NCBI GenBank assembly: GCA_029851415.1
Contig: CM056741.1
Location: forward strand, 174,327,021 to 174,391,020
DNA: 64,000 nucleotides
Direction of reading: 5' to 3'
Source of the DNA: Eretmocerus hayati
Taxonomy: Eukaryota > Arthropoda > Insecta > Hymenoptera > Aphelinidae
Shown one piece after another: positions 46,666 through 57,071 of the stretch. Position numbers and translations under genes: made by a program. Within the stretch, counting starts at the first letter, position 1. Every line of letters begins with the position of its first letter. The notes under the pieces were generated by a model. That model was given only the letters and a program-made list of their open reading frames with translations. It did not search any database and was not told the origin of the DNA.

Positions 46666-47778
46666 CCTGAAGTAATGCTCACGCGGTTCCGGGATGAGAT
46701 GGTAGATGCAGGTGGATCTCCTTCTTGATTGCCCGATGCCCTAGGTATCGGACATCGAGGGGAGAGGGATATTACACGGCCGGGCCCACCTCTCGGTGGG
46801 CCCCACCCAAACCCGTGACCCGCCTGGTATGGCCTGCGTGGGCTATGCGTAGTCCGCGTAAGCTGAACCAGTCCGGTGTCTGGGGACGGATCCGAGGGAT
46901 CCTGAGGCAGATTTTGCCCTCTAACCACCTTAAAAAAAAAAAAAAAAAAAAAAAAAGAGAGAGAGAGAGTAAAAAAAAGAGATGGAGCTTACGGGCGCGA
47001 AAATTTCAGAGAGCAAATCTAACCTAAAAGCTCATCCTGCGCTGACTAGCTCGGTACCGGAACCGCGTGTATGAAAAGGCTTTCTCTCTCTTGCTCTTAC
47101 GGCGAGAGACGTGCCTGCTGACTAGTTGAGTACCGGATGCCTGTGCATGAAACAACAATATGGCCAAAGTGAAGTAGAATAAAAGCGTATAAAAATCGTC
47201 ACTTTCTTGGCGTGACATTCAATACCCATTATTATAAGAGTTGGAATAAAGTAGAGTATGGTATTCCAAGTAGTATATCAAGGATATCACAGACTTGTAT
47301 ATACCTTCATATGACCCATCAATTTGCCAAGGCCCTCGGTCATAATAAATATCGAATTGCATCCGACCAAATCACCAATTTCGCCGTTTGAATTGAGTTT
47401 GTAGCATCCTATACCCACGCCTTGATCCAATCCAAGTTCCCATACGGTCTTAAAATTTCCAGCTCCTTCGGGATCTTCTTTTATGCCTATATTGCAATAG
47501 TAGAATGGCTCGATAAATTGATTTAGATTTCACATGAGGAAGTAGAACATAATATGAAGAAATAATTCGAAGGTCTGATACATACGTAAGCTTTTGCTGA
47601 GGGGTTCTCCAGCTAGAAAATGTGTCGTTAGATTATCCAGAAATTCTTTTCGTCTCTCTTCGGTATCTGGAACGTCTTGAATAGAAAATTTGACGGGTAT
47701 TTTTGTTCCATCATCTAAATTTTCATATCCTTCGACCACTTTCCATACGTTCAGCGGTCCAGGGGGACGTTTCCACAT
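43349..47778 (-). CDS. AANAT-like GNAT acetyltransferase, copy 3
   Basis: Four exons on minus: 47586-47778, 47305-47486, 45321-45490 and 43349-43556, giving 250 codons with the same phases (1, 0, 2) as copy 1. The start MWKRPPGPLNVWKV was chosen because upstream residues (from 47829) are not conserved with the paralogues. The frame carries FSIQDVPDTEERR, then a Gly-rich GIGCYKLNSNGEIGDLVG strand region, SPEYRGQKLG at 166-175 (acetyl-CoA loop), and ATSSMFTAKPSQSEAARAGF as in GNAT motif B. No stops or frameshifts were found, so it is likely functional; substrate unknown. Intron 2 contains a 656 bp palindrome and a LINE end. Intron 3 contains a MITE and a hairpin repeat. Confidence 0.75.
43678..44583. 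mobile_element. MITE, family AGGTAAGTGTACCC, copy C
   Basis: Ends AGGTAAGTGTGCCCAATATG and complement, flanked by TA, about 906 bp. It lies in intron 3 of acetyltransferase copy 3. Interior blocks (TCAATATTTTTCAACGTA, GAGCCGAGCTATCTTGATTT) match copy A. Confidence 0.85.
44694..44762. repeat. Duplicated hairpin of CATAGAGATATTATACC
   Basis: Two direct copies of CATAGAGATATTATACCATA (44694 and 44721) are followed by the inverted copy GGTATAATATCTCTATGG (44744), making a perfect stem in the intron of copy 3. Confidence 0.8.
45135..45223. repeat. 89 bp hairpin next to TATAAA
   Basis: Stem parts TATACGT, GAAACAG, GTTTCTAGG and CTCCTCG pair with complements on the other side. GTATAAAACTGCATACGCG follows. 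It is a relative of the hairpin at 19964-20022 and its flanking GTCGTATAAA. Confidence 0.65.
45675..46330. repeat. 656 bp near-perfect palindrome in copy 3 intron 2
   Basis: Arms of ~283 bp (45675-45957 and 46047-46330) differ at only a handful of positions, around an 89 bp loop. In the copy 3 pre-mRNA it would form a ~280 bp double-stranded stem. No transposon-type terminus or coding capacity was identified. Confidence 0.9.
46613..46661 (+). repeat. (GA)n microsatellite
   Basis: About 24 uninterrupted AG dinucleotides. A further short GA run occurs at 46957-46968, after the poly(A) of an inserted element, so the two are halves of one split array. Confidence 0.95.
46662..46956 (+). mobile_element. 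LINE-like 3' end inserted in the GA microsatellite
   Basis: A GC-rich ~270 bp segment with a stem CGGGCCCACCTCTCGGTGGGCCC ends ...CTCTAACCACCTT followed by a ~26-base poly(A), then GAGAGAGAGAG. This is the structure of a severely 5'-truncated non-LTR element that entered a GA repeat by target-primed reverse transcription. R1-clade elements with microsatellite targets are one possible source. Too little is left for a protein call. Confidence 0.65.
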
Positions 47779-48845
47779 GGCTAAGAAGTATTTAGTTTTC
47801 AAAAGCAAACGTCTTCTCAAAAACCTCACTGTCAGTGCTGAAATTAATCACCAATAAATAGCTGTAACTGTGAATATACATTCTTCGAATGGCAAGCTTC
47901 AGAAAGCTTGTAAATCAAGATTTGGAAAACGTAATATCATCTCATAATAAATTTTAGAATAAATCTCTGATAGAATTCAACATTGATTCAATTGTGGTTA
48001 TTCAACAGATTGACGAGTGAATTTTCATATAAAATAAAACTTAATGGGCAGAAACTTTTATCAAAAATTGCTCGTAATTTTTAACAAAACGCCAAGATTG
48101 CTCGGACGAGATGAAAAAAATGACAGAAACTTAGATTTTATATTCATATCCCAATACCTTTGAATTTTTGAGAGCAAATGCGATCGACTCTGGAATATAC
48201 TCTGACTGATACAAATGAAGAATATTTCAATACAAGTCTTTCCACACCTCTATTTGAATTATCGATAGCAGTATTTCCTTGTGGATTCATCAGAGAAGAT
48301 GTGACATTATCAATCCGTGTTTGGGAAAGATAAGTGAGAAATAGATTTCACATTCTTAGTTTTCTGATTTCAATAAACCCACGATAAAAGTTACAAACTA
48401 CACGATCGAATTTTTCCTGACAACAGTGCAAGAGACGTGAGACGTTTTTGCAAAATCGTAAGGAAATATTGTTACATACGAGGTTACATATGAAGATAAT
48501 CAGAAGCCATTGGGCAAAAATAAATCTGGAAACAAAATTGAGATGCAGCTTTTGTAAGGCGAAAACGTTGTACAGTTTACCTGAGATTATATACGTAGAG
48601 CTGGTTGATGCCGTGTATACTCCTCTTTTGTAATTTTATGTGTAAACTGATGCCTCGTCTTCCGTACTAATATCAAGTGCTACTCTATCCGAGACAATTT
48701 TCCTCAGTTTCTCATAAAATATTCATACAAACATGCTCAAAGCTATATGCATATTCATTACTCAAGATTTAGTCAAAAGTTGATCTCAAGCTACGCAAAT
48801 AGGATAGATCCCGATTGATTTGCAGGTGATGTAAGATAATAACGA
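47779..48845. other. Upstream region of acetyltransferase copy 3
   Basis: AT-rich, no recognised repeats or genes. The promoter of copy 3 should lie here, but no motif can be assigned. Confidence 0.35.
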
Positions 48846-49812
48846 TATATGAGTGATTCCGCCGAAAGTAGGATTTTTTGGGGCCAAAATCGTCACCGAG
48901 CGTGATTTGAGTCAAAAAATTATTTCAGCCCCAGACGAGTTTTGGTGGGTCGTTGCGGTTGGTTTCCACTTGTTTTGGCACAAAAAGGAAGTACCTAGAG
49001 CTACGTACCTCAAAATTGAAGCCGGACAAAGATATGTCGAGTTTAAGGGGTCGCGGAGGGGGACGGAATGGACATTTCGCCACTAAATTTATTCTCACGG
49101 CTCGCCAACTAATCAAAGACTCTTTTCCGCATAGATTTGATCCAATATATGCATCAAAATACTTCAAGAAAGTGTGTTACGAAGCGATATAGCGCGTTAG
49201 GGCGGAGCACAACATGGGGACGAAAAGGACAGAAAATTTTGTACGCCATTCTGAAAACACGTTTATATGGTGCACTCGGCCGCAGATTCGGGTTTTTAGC
49301 TAATGTCGCTCAAGAATTAGGTGTATTTGGGTATCTGAAAATCAACCTCATTGGTTAGAAAGGCTCAATAGACGATCGGGGACTTTGCCGAGTTAATTAG
49401 TGCTGTGCGATCAGTTTCGGTGCAAACCCGTCTTCAAAATGTCAGATAGCCGTGCGCGAGCTGAGGGTTGAAGTTGGATTCGCAGAGACGTGGATTACGT
49501 TGTTTGCAGGCTGGTTGTTTGAAGTATTACAGATTGAAGTGCATAGTTACATACAGGGGTTTTCGACACCGCATATGCGTCTTGATGAATTCAAAACTCC
49601 AAGTTCGGTTTACTACAGGGGACGGAATGGACATTTCGGCCCTTTATGGGGCGCTACAAAATACAGAAATGTTATATCTCCAAAACTATCAACATAGTTG
49701 CGCACCAATAGAGTACACGCGAGAAAATTGCTATAGAGCCCTTCTGAAGTCGTATAAACTTGGGGGAGCGTGGAACACGGAAAATTCCACTTTCAACGGA
49801 ATCACTCATATA
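48846..49812. mobile_element. ~967 bp DNA transposon, non-autonomous
   Basis: TIRs TATATGAGTGATTCCGCCGA and complement (CAACGGAATCACTCATATA), about 25 bp with few mismatches, with TA at the boundary. GGGACGGAATGGACATTTCG occurs twice inside (49052 and 49619). Overlapping frames up to 115 codons show no recognisable transposase. Confidence 0.75.
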
Positions 49813-50430
49813 TAATTCTGCCGAGAAATGTTTCCTTATTTAGCTTTACTAATACTCTGGATGATCAACATATTAACACGACTCTCGTGAGCAGCGCTAC
49901 ACACTATGTAGTGGTTAATTATATTATTTGATATCAGTATTCATTCTCATTTCTTACGTATATTTTGGCGATTGACTTCAATTTCTTGTGATTAACTAAA
50001 ACAATGTACTAGATTTTATGCGGATATCTGTCAATTATGTTTAACGATTTCCAAGGTATGCGACCGTAACTTCTTAGAGATTTATACTTCACCATTTAAG
50101 TATTGTATTCGAAAGTTTAGAATCTGGGAAAATCGGGAAATTATTGTCTGTTTATTAAGAAAGTCTACCTGTCTAAAAGATGATCCTAAATTTGGGAATT
50201 TTGCCAATATGAATTTGCTTGAGCGGTAGAATTAATTCAAATATGAACGCATTGGAAAGTTTTCAGGAGTTGTGAATATTCATGTGGAATAATATAAAAT
50301 TCTTGACGCAACTTTGTTACACCTTAAACAATATCAGGGGACCTTCTGATCAACTTTGATTGCTTCTATAATTTTCAATTCCACGAATAAGTGTAAGAAT
50401 GTAGTTAGAATCCTGAAGAGCCGTCACAAT
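49813..50430. other. Spacer
   Basis: AT-rich, nothing recognised. Confidence 0.35.
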
Positions 50431-50739
50431 ATCCCTGCTGGAAATAATTCCGTGGGACGGCATGGGATCCCATGGGACTTCGTGGACCTGGCCCTTGTAA
50501 AATTTCCAATCTTGTTTTTTGCAAAATTTGGCATTGAAGACGTGCAGCATACAAATCTTGACCATTTCTTCTCCAAAAATGGTTAAATTTGCGTGATTAT
50601 GATCAAAATTCTTATGCTACACGTCTCCAATGCCAAATTTCGTAAAATACAAGATTGGAAATTTTCCCAGGGCCAGGTCCCACGAAGTCCCATGGGATAC
50701 CATCCCATGGCGTCCCACGGAATTATTTTGAGCAGGGAT
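50431..50739. mobile_element. Palindromic MITE with ATCCCTGCT ends
   Basis: Arms of ~145 bp share AATAATTCCGTGGGACG, CATGGGA and AAATTTCCAATCTTGT with complements, around a short loop. No clear target duplication and no coding capacity. Confidence 0.85.
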
Positions 50740-52077
50740 CACTTTTTTGTGTGAGTAATTGAAAAATTCTGGATGTCTGAGATTTCGGTCGACACATTTA
50801 TTCTCAAAATCATAAAATAAAAAAATTCGATAAACCTCCCCAGTCTTTCTCATACTTAATGCTTCATGAGGGCTCCTATATTTTAAATCTCCTTTAATTG
50901 GTAGTTTTTCATCTCTCAGAGAAGAACTGCGGAATCTCGAGAATCATTATAACTCAACTTAAAAAATCGACGCCAACCGCATTGTGATTATAGCGGAGAA
51001 AGTCAAAATCATGGAAGAAATTGGGTAATTTCATTTTCTTCCTTTCTTCTTCGAGAACATTTTGGAACCCCGGATTTTCAATGAGTCATTATTTTAGGGG
51101 GCCCAATTGAGGTATAATAAAAAGTTGCAAAGTTGACGTCTGAGCAATTTCGTTTTGACCAGTTCCAGCACGGGCAAACGATCTTTGACAATTCATTATA
51201 TGTGTGACGATCGATTCATTTTAGTAAAGAGGGTGATTGTCTGATTCATTCCAAAGTCAGCCTCCAAAAACTTTCTCTGCATTCAACAAAAAATATCGCA
51301 TATTGGTTATCATCCATGGATTTCGGAAGATTAGAATCACGAAGGAGAACTTTGCTGCTTCGAATTCCACAACGATATGATCTATTTCCGGGATATGAGA
51401 GAAAATTTCGTGAATCATGTTACATGAGGAGGCTAATACCTGGATACACACGTTGTAATTCAACCTCCCTATACTATGATCCGCAAAGGTAAACGAGTTC
51501 AGACCAACAGCTCGGTCCAGTGCGAAATGAACGGTATTTTTCTGCGACCCCAAATGATGATCTGTTTTGGTATAGTTACCGTAAAATAAGCCGTCAATTG
51601 AGAAAAATCATACATTACACTAGCATGATATAAGAGGCGTCAAAAAAAGTATGAAACACAGAATTAGCGTGTCAAGAGTTTCAGTAAAACTCGATTAGGA
51701 GATTTACTCTGCGGGAGATAATGATGCTTTGCCTTGTGGAACGTCGAATGTTTGCAAATATTTACACGCAACTGCAAATAAACACTGTATCCGATGATGA
51801 ATAGGTCATCATTAGCCCATGAAAAATCTGATTAGATCAGTGAACCATTCGAGTCAGGCAAGTCGGCAGCTTTTGACGAATTACTGGGTCATTGAAATAG
51901 AAAAAGTTGATGAAAGAATGTATCGCGGACTAAAAAATAGATAGATTCCAACTTTTGCAAAATAGCGAAGTAGCTCTTTCAACTATCCCGAATTTCTCGG
52001 AGACATAATACTTGAAATGAAAGAACTTTGATTAATATTCCTAGGCATTCCCATCAGCTTTGATGAGAATAAACAAT
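50740..52077. other. Spacer with one possible orphan exon
   Basis: Mostly AT-rich. A minus-strand open frame at 51257-51600 (98 codons from the first ATG, extending upstream without a stop) has unbiased amino-acid composition, but I recognise no family and cannot assign splice sites. Confidence 0.3.
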
Positions 52078-52083
52078 TTTATT
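52078..52083 (-). terminator. Poly(A) signal of GNL3
   Basis: AATAAA on the minus strand, 30 bases beyond the GNL3 stop codon. Confidence 0.55.
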
Positions 52084-52112
52084 ATGTATATGTATCTTAC
52101 AAATGATCCTAT

Positions 52113-54432
52113 CTAAGCGATAGTGAAGTCAGTTTTGAAATCATAATCGTCACTCGCCGACAGATTTACTCCATCCAAAACATCTGCCAACTTTGAAGCT
52201 TCCTTGGCTGAAATGATTTACATTGATATTATTTTCTTTCCGAAATCAGATAAAATTGTTCGAGATCAAATTCAATAACGAACCTCTTCTATTAGATTCC
52301 TTCTTCTGTTTCTTGAAAAGAAGTTTCTTATTCTTGTTGAGCTGCTGATTTCCTTCTATTTCAAAAAGTGGATCAACTTTCTTTTTCCTTTCAGGTTGAG
52401 AGCTACTGCTTCCCTCCGTACTCTTCCTCTTTCTATTCTTCTTATTCTGTATCTTGACATCCTAAAATCAAAAATTTACATAGAAATTTCTATAAATCCA
52501 GATGGTGAATTAAATCAATTGTAAGTCTGCAAATCATACCAATGATTCTTCAGTCATTGCTGAAACAGGACCTGTAGAATCCATTTTTAATGGCTCATTG
52601 AGAGATTCTGCATTTCCTTCAGCGGCTATCCCATCTAATAACATTTTTTCTTCAGCAGCAAAGTTTTCCAGGTCAAACTCTTTCATTGATGCGTTGACTA
52701 TACTGGCTGAGACATGGCAGCTTGAATCTTCAGGAGGAACAGTGTAGTATCTAGGATATTCAGAATTTTTATCAAATTATGTACATGAGAAGAACTCAAC
52801 AGATTTTCTTCTTTATTAAGTCATCTAACTCTTCTCAGAGTTATTCAGCTGAATTCAACTGTGACTTCTTAGAACCCAAGCAATTTTTCTTAGTGTAGCT
52901 TAAAACCAATAGTGCTTACCTAATTTTTCCTGAATTCCAATCTGTCAGAATACTTCGAGCAGCTGCCAGTGAATCTGGAACACCTCCTTTTCTGAAACGA
53001 CCCATTCTAGCAGCTTTCTTGGCAAAGAATTCATCAGGTGTGGAGAATTCTGTAACATCATACTGCTCCATCAATTGATGAGTTGAAATTCGCTTCAAAA
53101 TCATGCTTGCTGGGGTGTAAGGATCTTCCAAGGATTCGATCCTAACAGCATTTTTTAGTGCAATAGATGATGGATCTGCATCTTTGGAATTTTCAAATAC
53201 AATACCCGGGGAATCAAGGAGTTTGATCTTAGAATCAAGTTGCACAATTTGCATAGTTTTTGTGACACCTGGAGATAAAATAGAAAGATGAGCCAATTTT
53301 AAGTGCATCAGATCATTGAGAGTATGCAAGAGATAGAGATTGATTAATTACCTGGTGTGTTTCCTATGTTACAAGCTTTGCTTCTTTTCAAAGAATTGAT
53401 GACACTAGATTTACCAACATTTGGCAGGCCTACTACACCAACATTGATACTAGCTTTTGTGTTTCCCACACTTCTACAATAGTTTCCTAACAAAGACAAT
53501 AACAATTCTGCTCCAAAACAAGTGCCACCTTGGATATTTTCTTCACTTTTGCGACCAAGTTTTCTTCTACCTAATCTCTTTGTTTGAGCTTGTGTTGATG
53601 ACTTAAAAGCAACTGCAGGTACACTTTTTCTCAAATATTTCAACCACTGGTTGAGATTCTCACGAGGTACTAAATCTGCCTTATTTAACACAATGACAAG
53701 TCTCTTGTTCCCCTTAGCTGTGTGCACTGCCTCTTCTACCTGTTTACATCTAGTTCCAAGTGGATCTCTGGCATCAACAACTTCTAAAATAACATCCGCT
53801 TCGTCTAGAACTTTTTTAAACTCTTTGTAATATGCCTTGAGTGAATTTTCCTCTTTCTTGCCAGTTTTTTCTTGATTCTCAGTACCAACTTCCATTGCAT
53901 CATGCTCCAGTTGTTTGCCCTCTGCCTGGGATACTAAACCACCCAGACCAGCTTTCATCAATTCCTCTTGTTTTCTCTGACGAGCTTCTTCTTTTCGCTT
54001 TTGTTTCTCTTCTTCCTTTTGTTTTTTCAATGCTTCCACCTCCTTGAGAATTTCTTCCTTGAATGGACATTGGTTTGGCACTTGAATTATCTTTTGCTTC
54101 TCTGAAAGTGGAAATTCCATGAGTTTCTTTCTCACCAATCAGATAAGCTAGAGGAGATTAATACTTACTACTTTTGGGTTTTTTCTTGGCTTCTTTTTTC
54201 AACTTCCTGTTGTGTTCTCGCACTTTCTTCTCGATCTTGTACCTTTTCCGCGCTTCGATTCGTTTACTAGGTTTTTCTGTAAAAAAGTGAATAAACTTGT
54301 GTTGACAATAAAATTTGTGTGGGTCATTCTGTGGTTTTGATTCACAAATGTGTCCAACATCATAGAGTATGAATGATATAAATTTAAAGCTAATAATGAC
54401 CAATGATACTCACTCAGCTTGAATTTAGCCAT
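52113..54432 (-). CDS. GNL3: GNL3 / nucleostemin-type nucleolar GTPase
   Basis: A nucleolar GTPase needed for large-subunit ribosome biogenesis and cell growth. Seven minus-strand exons: 54414-54432, 54169-54276, 53352-54101, 52920-53268, 52540-52750, 52284-52461 and 52113-52207, all GT...AG and in phase, giving 569 codons. Domains in order: a basic N-terminus ([20 protein letters not shown], the nucleolar-targeting region), a Lys/Glu coiled coil at ~65-100, [10 protein letters not shown] at 152-161, and a circularly permuted G domain with G4 NKAD (182-185) before G1 GLPNVGKS (267-274) and G3 DSPG (311-314). Then come the IRYYTVPPE segment, a Lys-rich region and an acidic tail ending DFTIA. 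Length fits the family (~550 residues). GNL3L is the closest alternative, but the N-terminal block fits GNL3. Confidence 0.93.
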
Positions 54433-54794
54433 AATTCAGTATTTTGGGATTAACACTTGTGACTGGAAAATATAAACTATGTTCTCAACTTCTTCCTATA
54501 ACCACGTGTTACTCATAAATTTGAGGTTATGGTACTAAGCTGGAGCAGACATGGAGCAGACGAGATTGGCTGAAGCCGGTTGATGTACATTAAAGGTTTA
54601 TTCACACATTCTAAAACGCCTCGCATGTCAAAAGTTGACCAATCTCGTCAAGTTTTGCATCTTGTCCCAAGACATTGGTGTGACTGGACCTTTATGATTG
54701 TCTGTCATACACATTTGATCATACAAACAATAATATTCACGGCGGAGTAAATTAGGATACTCGTTCATCTCCAGTGTATCAGCATTTTCAAAAA
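54433..54794. promoter_or_regulatory. Shared 362 bp divergent promoter region, GNL3/LSM5
   Basis: The two start codons face away from each other across 362 bp, so both core promoters and 5' UTRs must lie here. No TATA box is evident near the starts, as is usual for housekeeping genes. Individual initiation sites cannot be placed from sequence. Confidence 0.65.
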
Positions 54795-55342
54795 ATGACG
54801 TCGACCACTAATGTTACCACAAACCCTTCTACTCTACTACCTCTAGGTATCTTTCTCCAATTCAATTATAACAATTTGTTGGATCAACGAATTAGTCAAA
54901 TGCAGTTATTGCTAAGACTATAACCTTCAGATCAGTAAATATCTCAAAAAATAACAACCGTTTCCTTCTTTTTCAGAACTAGTAGATAAATGTATCGGAT
55001 CCAGGATTCACATCATAATGAAAAATGACAAAGAAATTGTAGGTACATTGAAAGGTTTTGATGATTTTGTAAATATGTTGTTGGATGATGTTACCGAATC
55101 TGAAGCAACGCCTGAAGGAAGAAGAGTCACAAAGTTGGATCAGATCCTCCTCAATGGGAATAACATCACTATGGTAATATTCTGTGAATTTTATTCAATT
55201 TTACTAAAATGTGTGAAATGCACAGTATTGAATGTAATCATTCAGTTCATTCGTGTTGAACTCATTCAACCTAAACGGTACCTTGGAATGATTGATTATC
55301 TTGTTTCAGCTTGTACCAGGAGGAGAAATGCCAGATACGTAA
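54795..55342 (+). CDS. LSM5: U6 snRNA-associated Sm-like protein LSm5
   Basis: A subunit of the LSm2-8 ring that binds the U6 snRNA 3' end in spliceosomes and of the LSm1-7 ring that activates decapping of mRNA in the cytoplasm. Three exons: 54795-54846, 54977-55173 and 55310-55342, giving 93 codons, with good acceptors (TTTTTCAG, TTGTTTCAG). The Sm fold is clear: [18 protein letters not shown], then [19 protein letters not shown] (Sm1), then [19 protein letters not shown] (Sm2). The animal LSm5 length is ~91 residues. Start: first ATG, followed by [14 protein letters not shown], close to family N-termini. The second exon extends as an open frame into the intron, which is an artefact. Confidence 0.96.
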
Positions 55343-55454
55343 GATCCTTCATCAGATGAAATCACTCTGCATTCTCCCAAGTGAGGATAATTATTTTGTA
55401 TTTTCTAAAATCTCTATTGACTGGATGAAATTGTACAGGATTCAGATAATCTAT

Positions 55455-57071
55455 TTATGAAATCTCCTTTTGTAAAGATTCCAGATATTGTATGGTTGTA
55501 GTTAAGTCCAGTCTATCTTGAGGTTTTTTGCTCCAATTTTTTGAGTACAACCATTTATATTTTCCATTGAATTCATCATCAAAGTCAGAATCTGGTGGAG
55601 TTTGACCCTTTCCAGTCAAATAGAGAATGGCATGCTTATGCAATCCATAAAATGGAGGTTTCCTAGAGAGCATTTGCCAGGCTAATACTGCTAAAGAATA
55701 CACATCTGACTGTGGAGTGGGTGTATTGTTTCGCACAACTTCTGGAGCAGTGTATCCAGGAGTCCCCTGTAAAAATTTAATCCTCCGTTATCAGGGTATT
55801 TTTAATTGAAAAAGTGATTCCAAATAAGAGTTGCAATCTCAGGATTCATTTACATTCCCAGATAAAGTTCTCATACAAAACATTTCATGAATATTTTGTT
55901 ACATTCATGTAGTCCAAAATGGAATAATAATTATTGATAAGTAAATCATGTGATTATATTTGTCAAGTTCCATAACCCACATGAAAAATTGATGAATTAA
56001 AAGGTTCTCTCATGAAAATAGCACTTCCAAAATCAGCCAATTTGGGTTGATTATCTTCACTCATCAAGACATTCTTTGGTTTCACATCTGAATGTACTAT
56101 CCCCATTTTGTGGCAATAATCTAGGGCATGAGCTATTGACATCCAAATATGAACTTTTTGGTCCTTTGAAATTGGGTTTTCTTCTATCAAATCTTGCAAC
56201 GATTCCCCGCAGAGTTCCATTGTGATTAATGTCATTGCAGGCCCCTCATCAACTCTGAGAATTTTTACAATATTTGAGTGCCTCAAAAAAGCCATATCTC
56301 TTTCCATGCTACTCAAACTCTTCCTTCTTCTATAATGATCAATCATCTTAGCTGCCACTGCTTTCCCTGAATAATATTCATTTATTTATAAAAGATATGA
56401 TGTTTTGGTAGTTCAAGAGTGTACCTTTATAACATGCCTCGTAAACTGTTCCAAAAGCACCATTCCCAAGAATTCTGTGACTTTTACCAAAATCACCTTC
56501 ATTAATAATTTTTTTCCTGTTGGGTGTATCAACGCTCAAAACTGGATGTGGATTTTGGCTACCACCTATCCACTTGGTACTCAATAAACTTTTTTCAGAC
56601 ACTTTTGGACTCAATTTGAGACTAAACAAAAGATATAAAAAATGTCACATTTTTCAATTACACTGGGTTTTACACTAAATTTTCATGCACCTCCTGTTGG
56701 GCAAATTCGGGCCTTTTTGCGGAGAGAGACATCTTAATATTGAATATGTAGCTCTGGGAGATGCCATTAATGTTTTCTCAGTTGTATATGATTTTCACAA
56801 CTCTTCCTGGTTTGGAAGTATTTCCCTTCCAACCTACCTGTTCCAAAAGCAATTGAAATTATCAACTTGTATTTTTTCCCCACCTGAGAAATTGTGTTCC
56901 ATACAAGCAATTCCTTACAAAAGAAGATTTGATCCAACTGATGACTTGTTCCTGACATTGTTGACAATTCTCCTCAGCAGACCTCTTGCATGCAGTGATA
57001 GACAGACGGTCAAGGTCAACTGTCAAAATAGTCACACGTAGTCTAAATAGTGGAACTGACCCATTCTTCAT
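55455..57071 (-). CDS. mos: Mos-like serine/threonine protein kinase
   Basis: Mos kinases activate MAPK kinase in maturing oocytes. Minus-strand exons: 56884-57071 (first, least certain), 56425-56621, 55981-56366 and 55455-55766, all in phase, 360 codons against ~346 for vertebrate Mos. Visible kinase motifs: glycine loop LGNGAFGTV (114-122), VAAK lysine (K135), helix C Glu (E150), catalytic loop VHSDVKPKN (Asp 222, an HSD variant of HRD), DFG (240-242), APE (264-266). DVYSLAVLAWQMLSRKPPF followed by H-x-x-ILY is the Mos signature. The first exon is chosen because its donor gives the needed phase 2; an unrelated 5' exon is possible. It converges on LSM5 with only 112 bp between stop codons, so transcripts may overlap at their 3' ends. 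Confidence 0.72.

Noticed and set aside
46521..46928. 135-codon minus-strand frame with a Leu/Ser run
   Set aside because: The (LS)n run is the GA microsatellite. The rest is the LINE-like 3' UTR.
55018..55359. 113-codon LSM5 reading frame without introns
   Set aside because: It reads through a GTAATA donor into the intron. The spliced form restores the family C-terminus LVPGGE.
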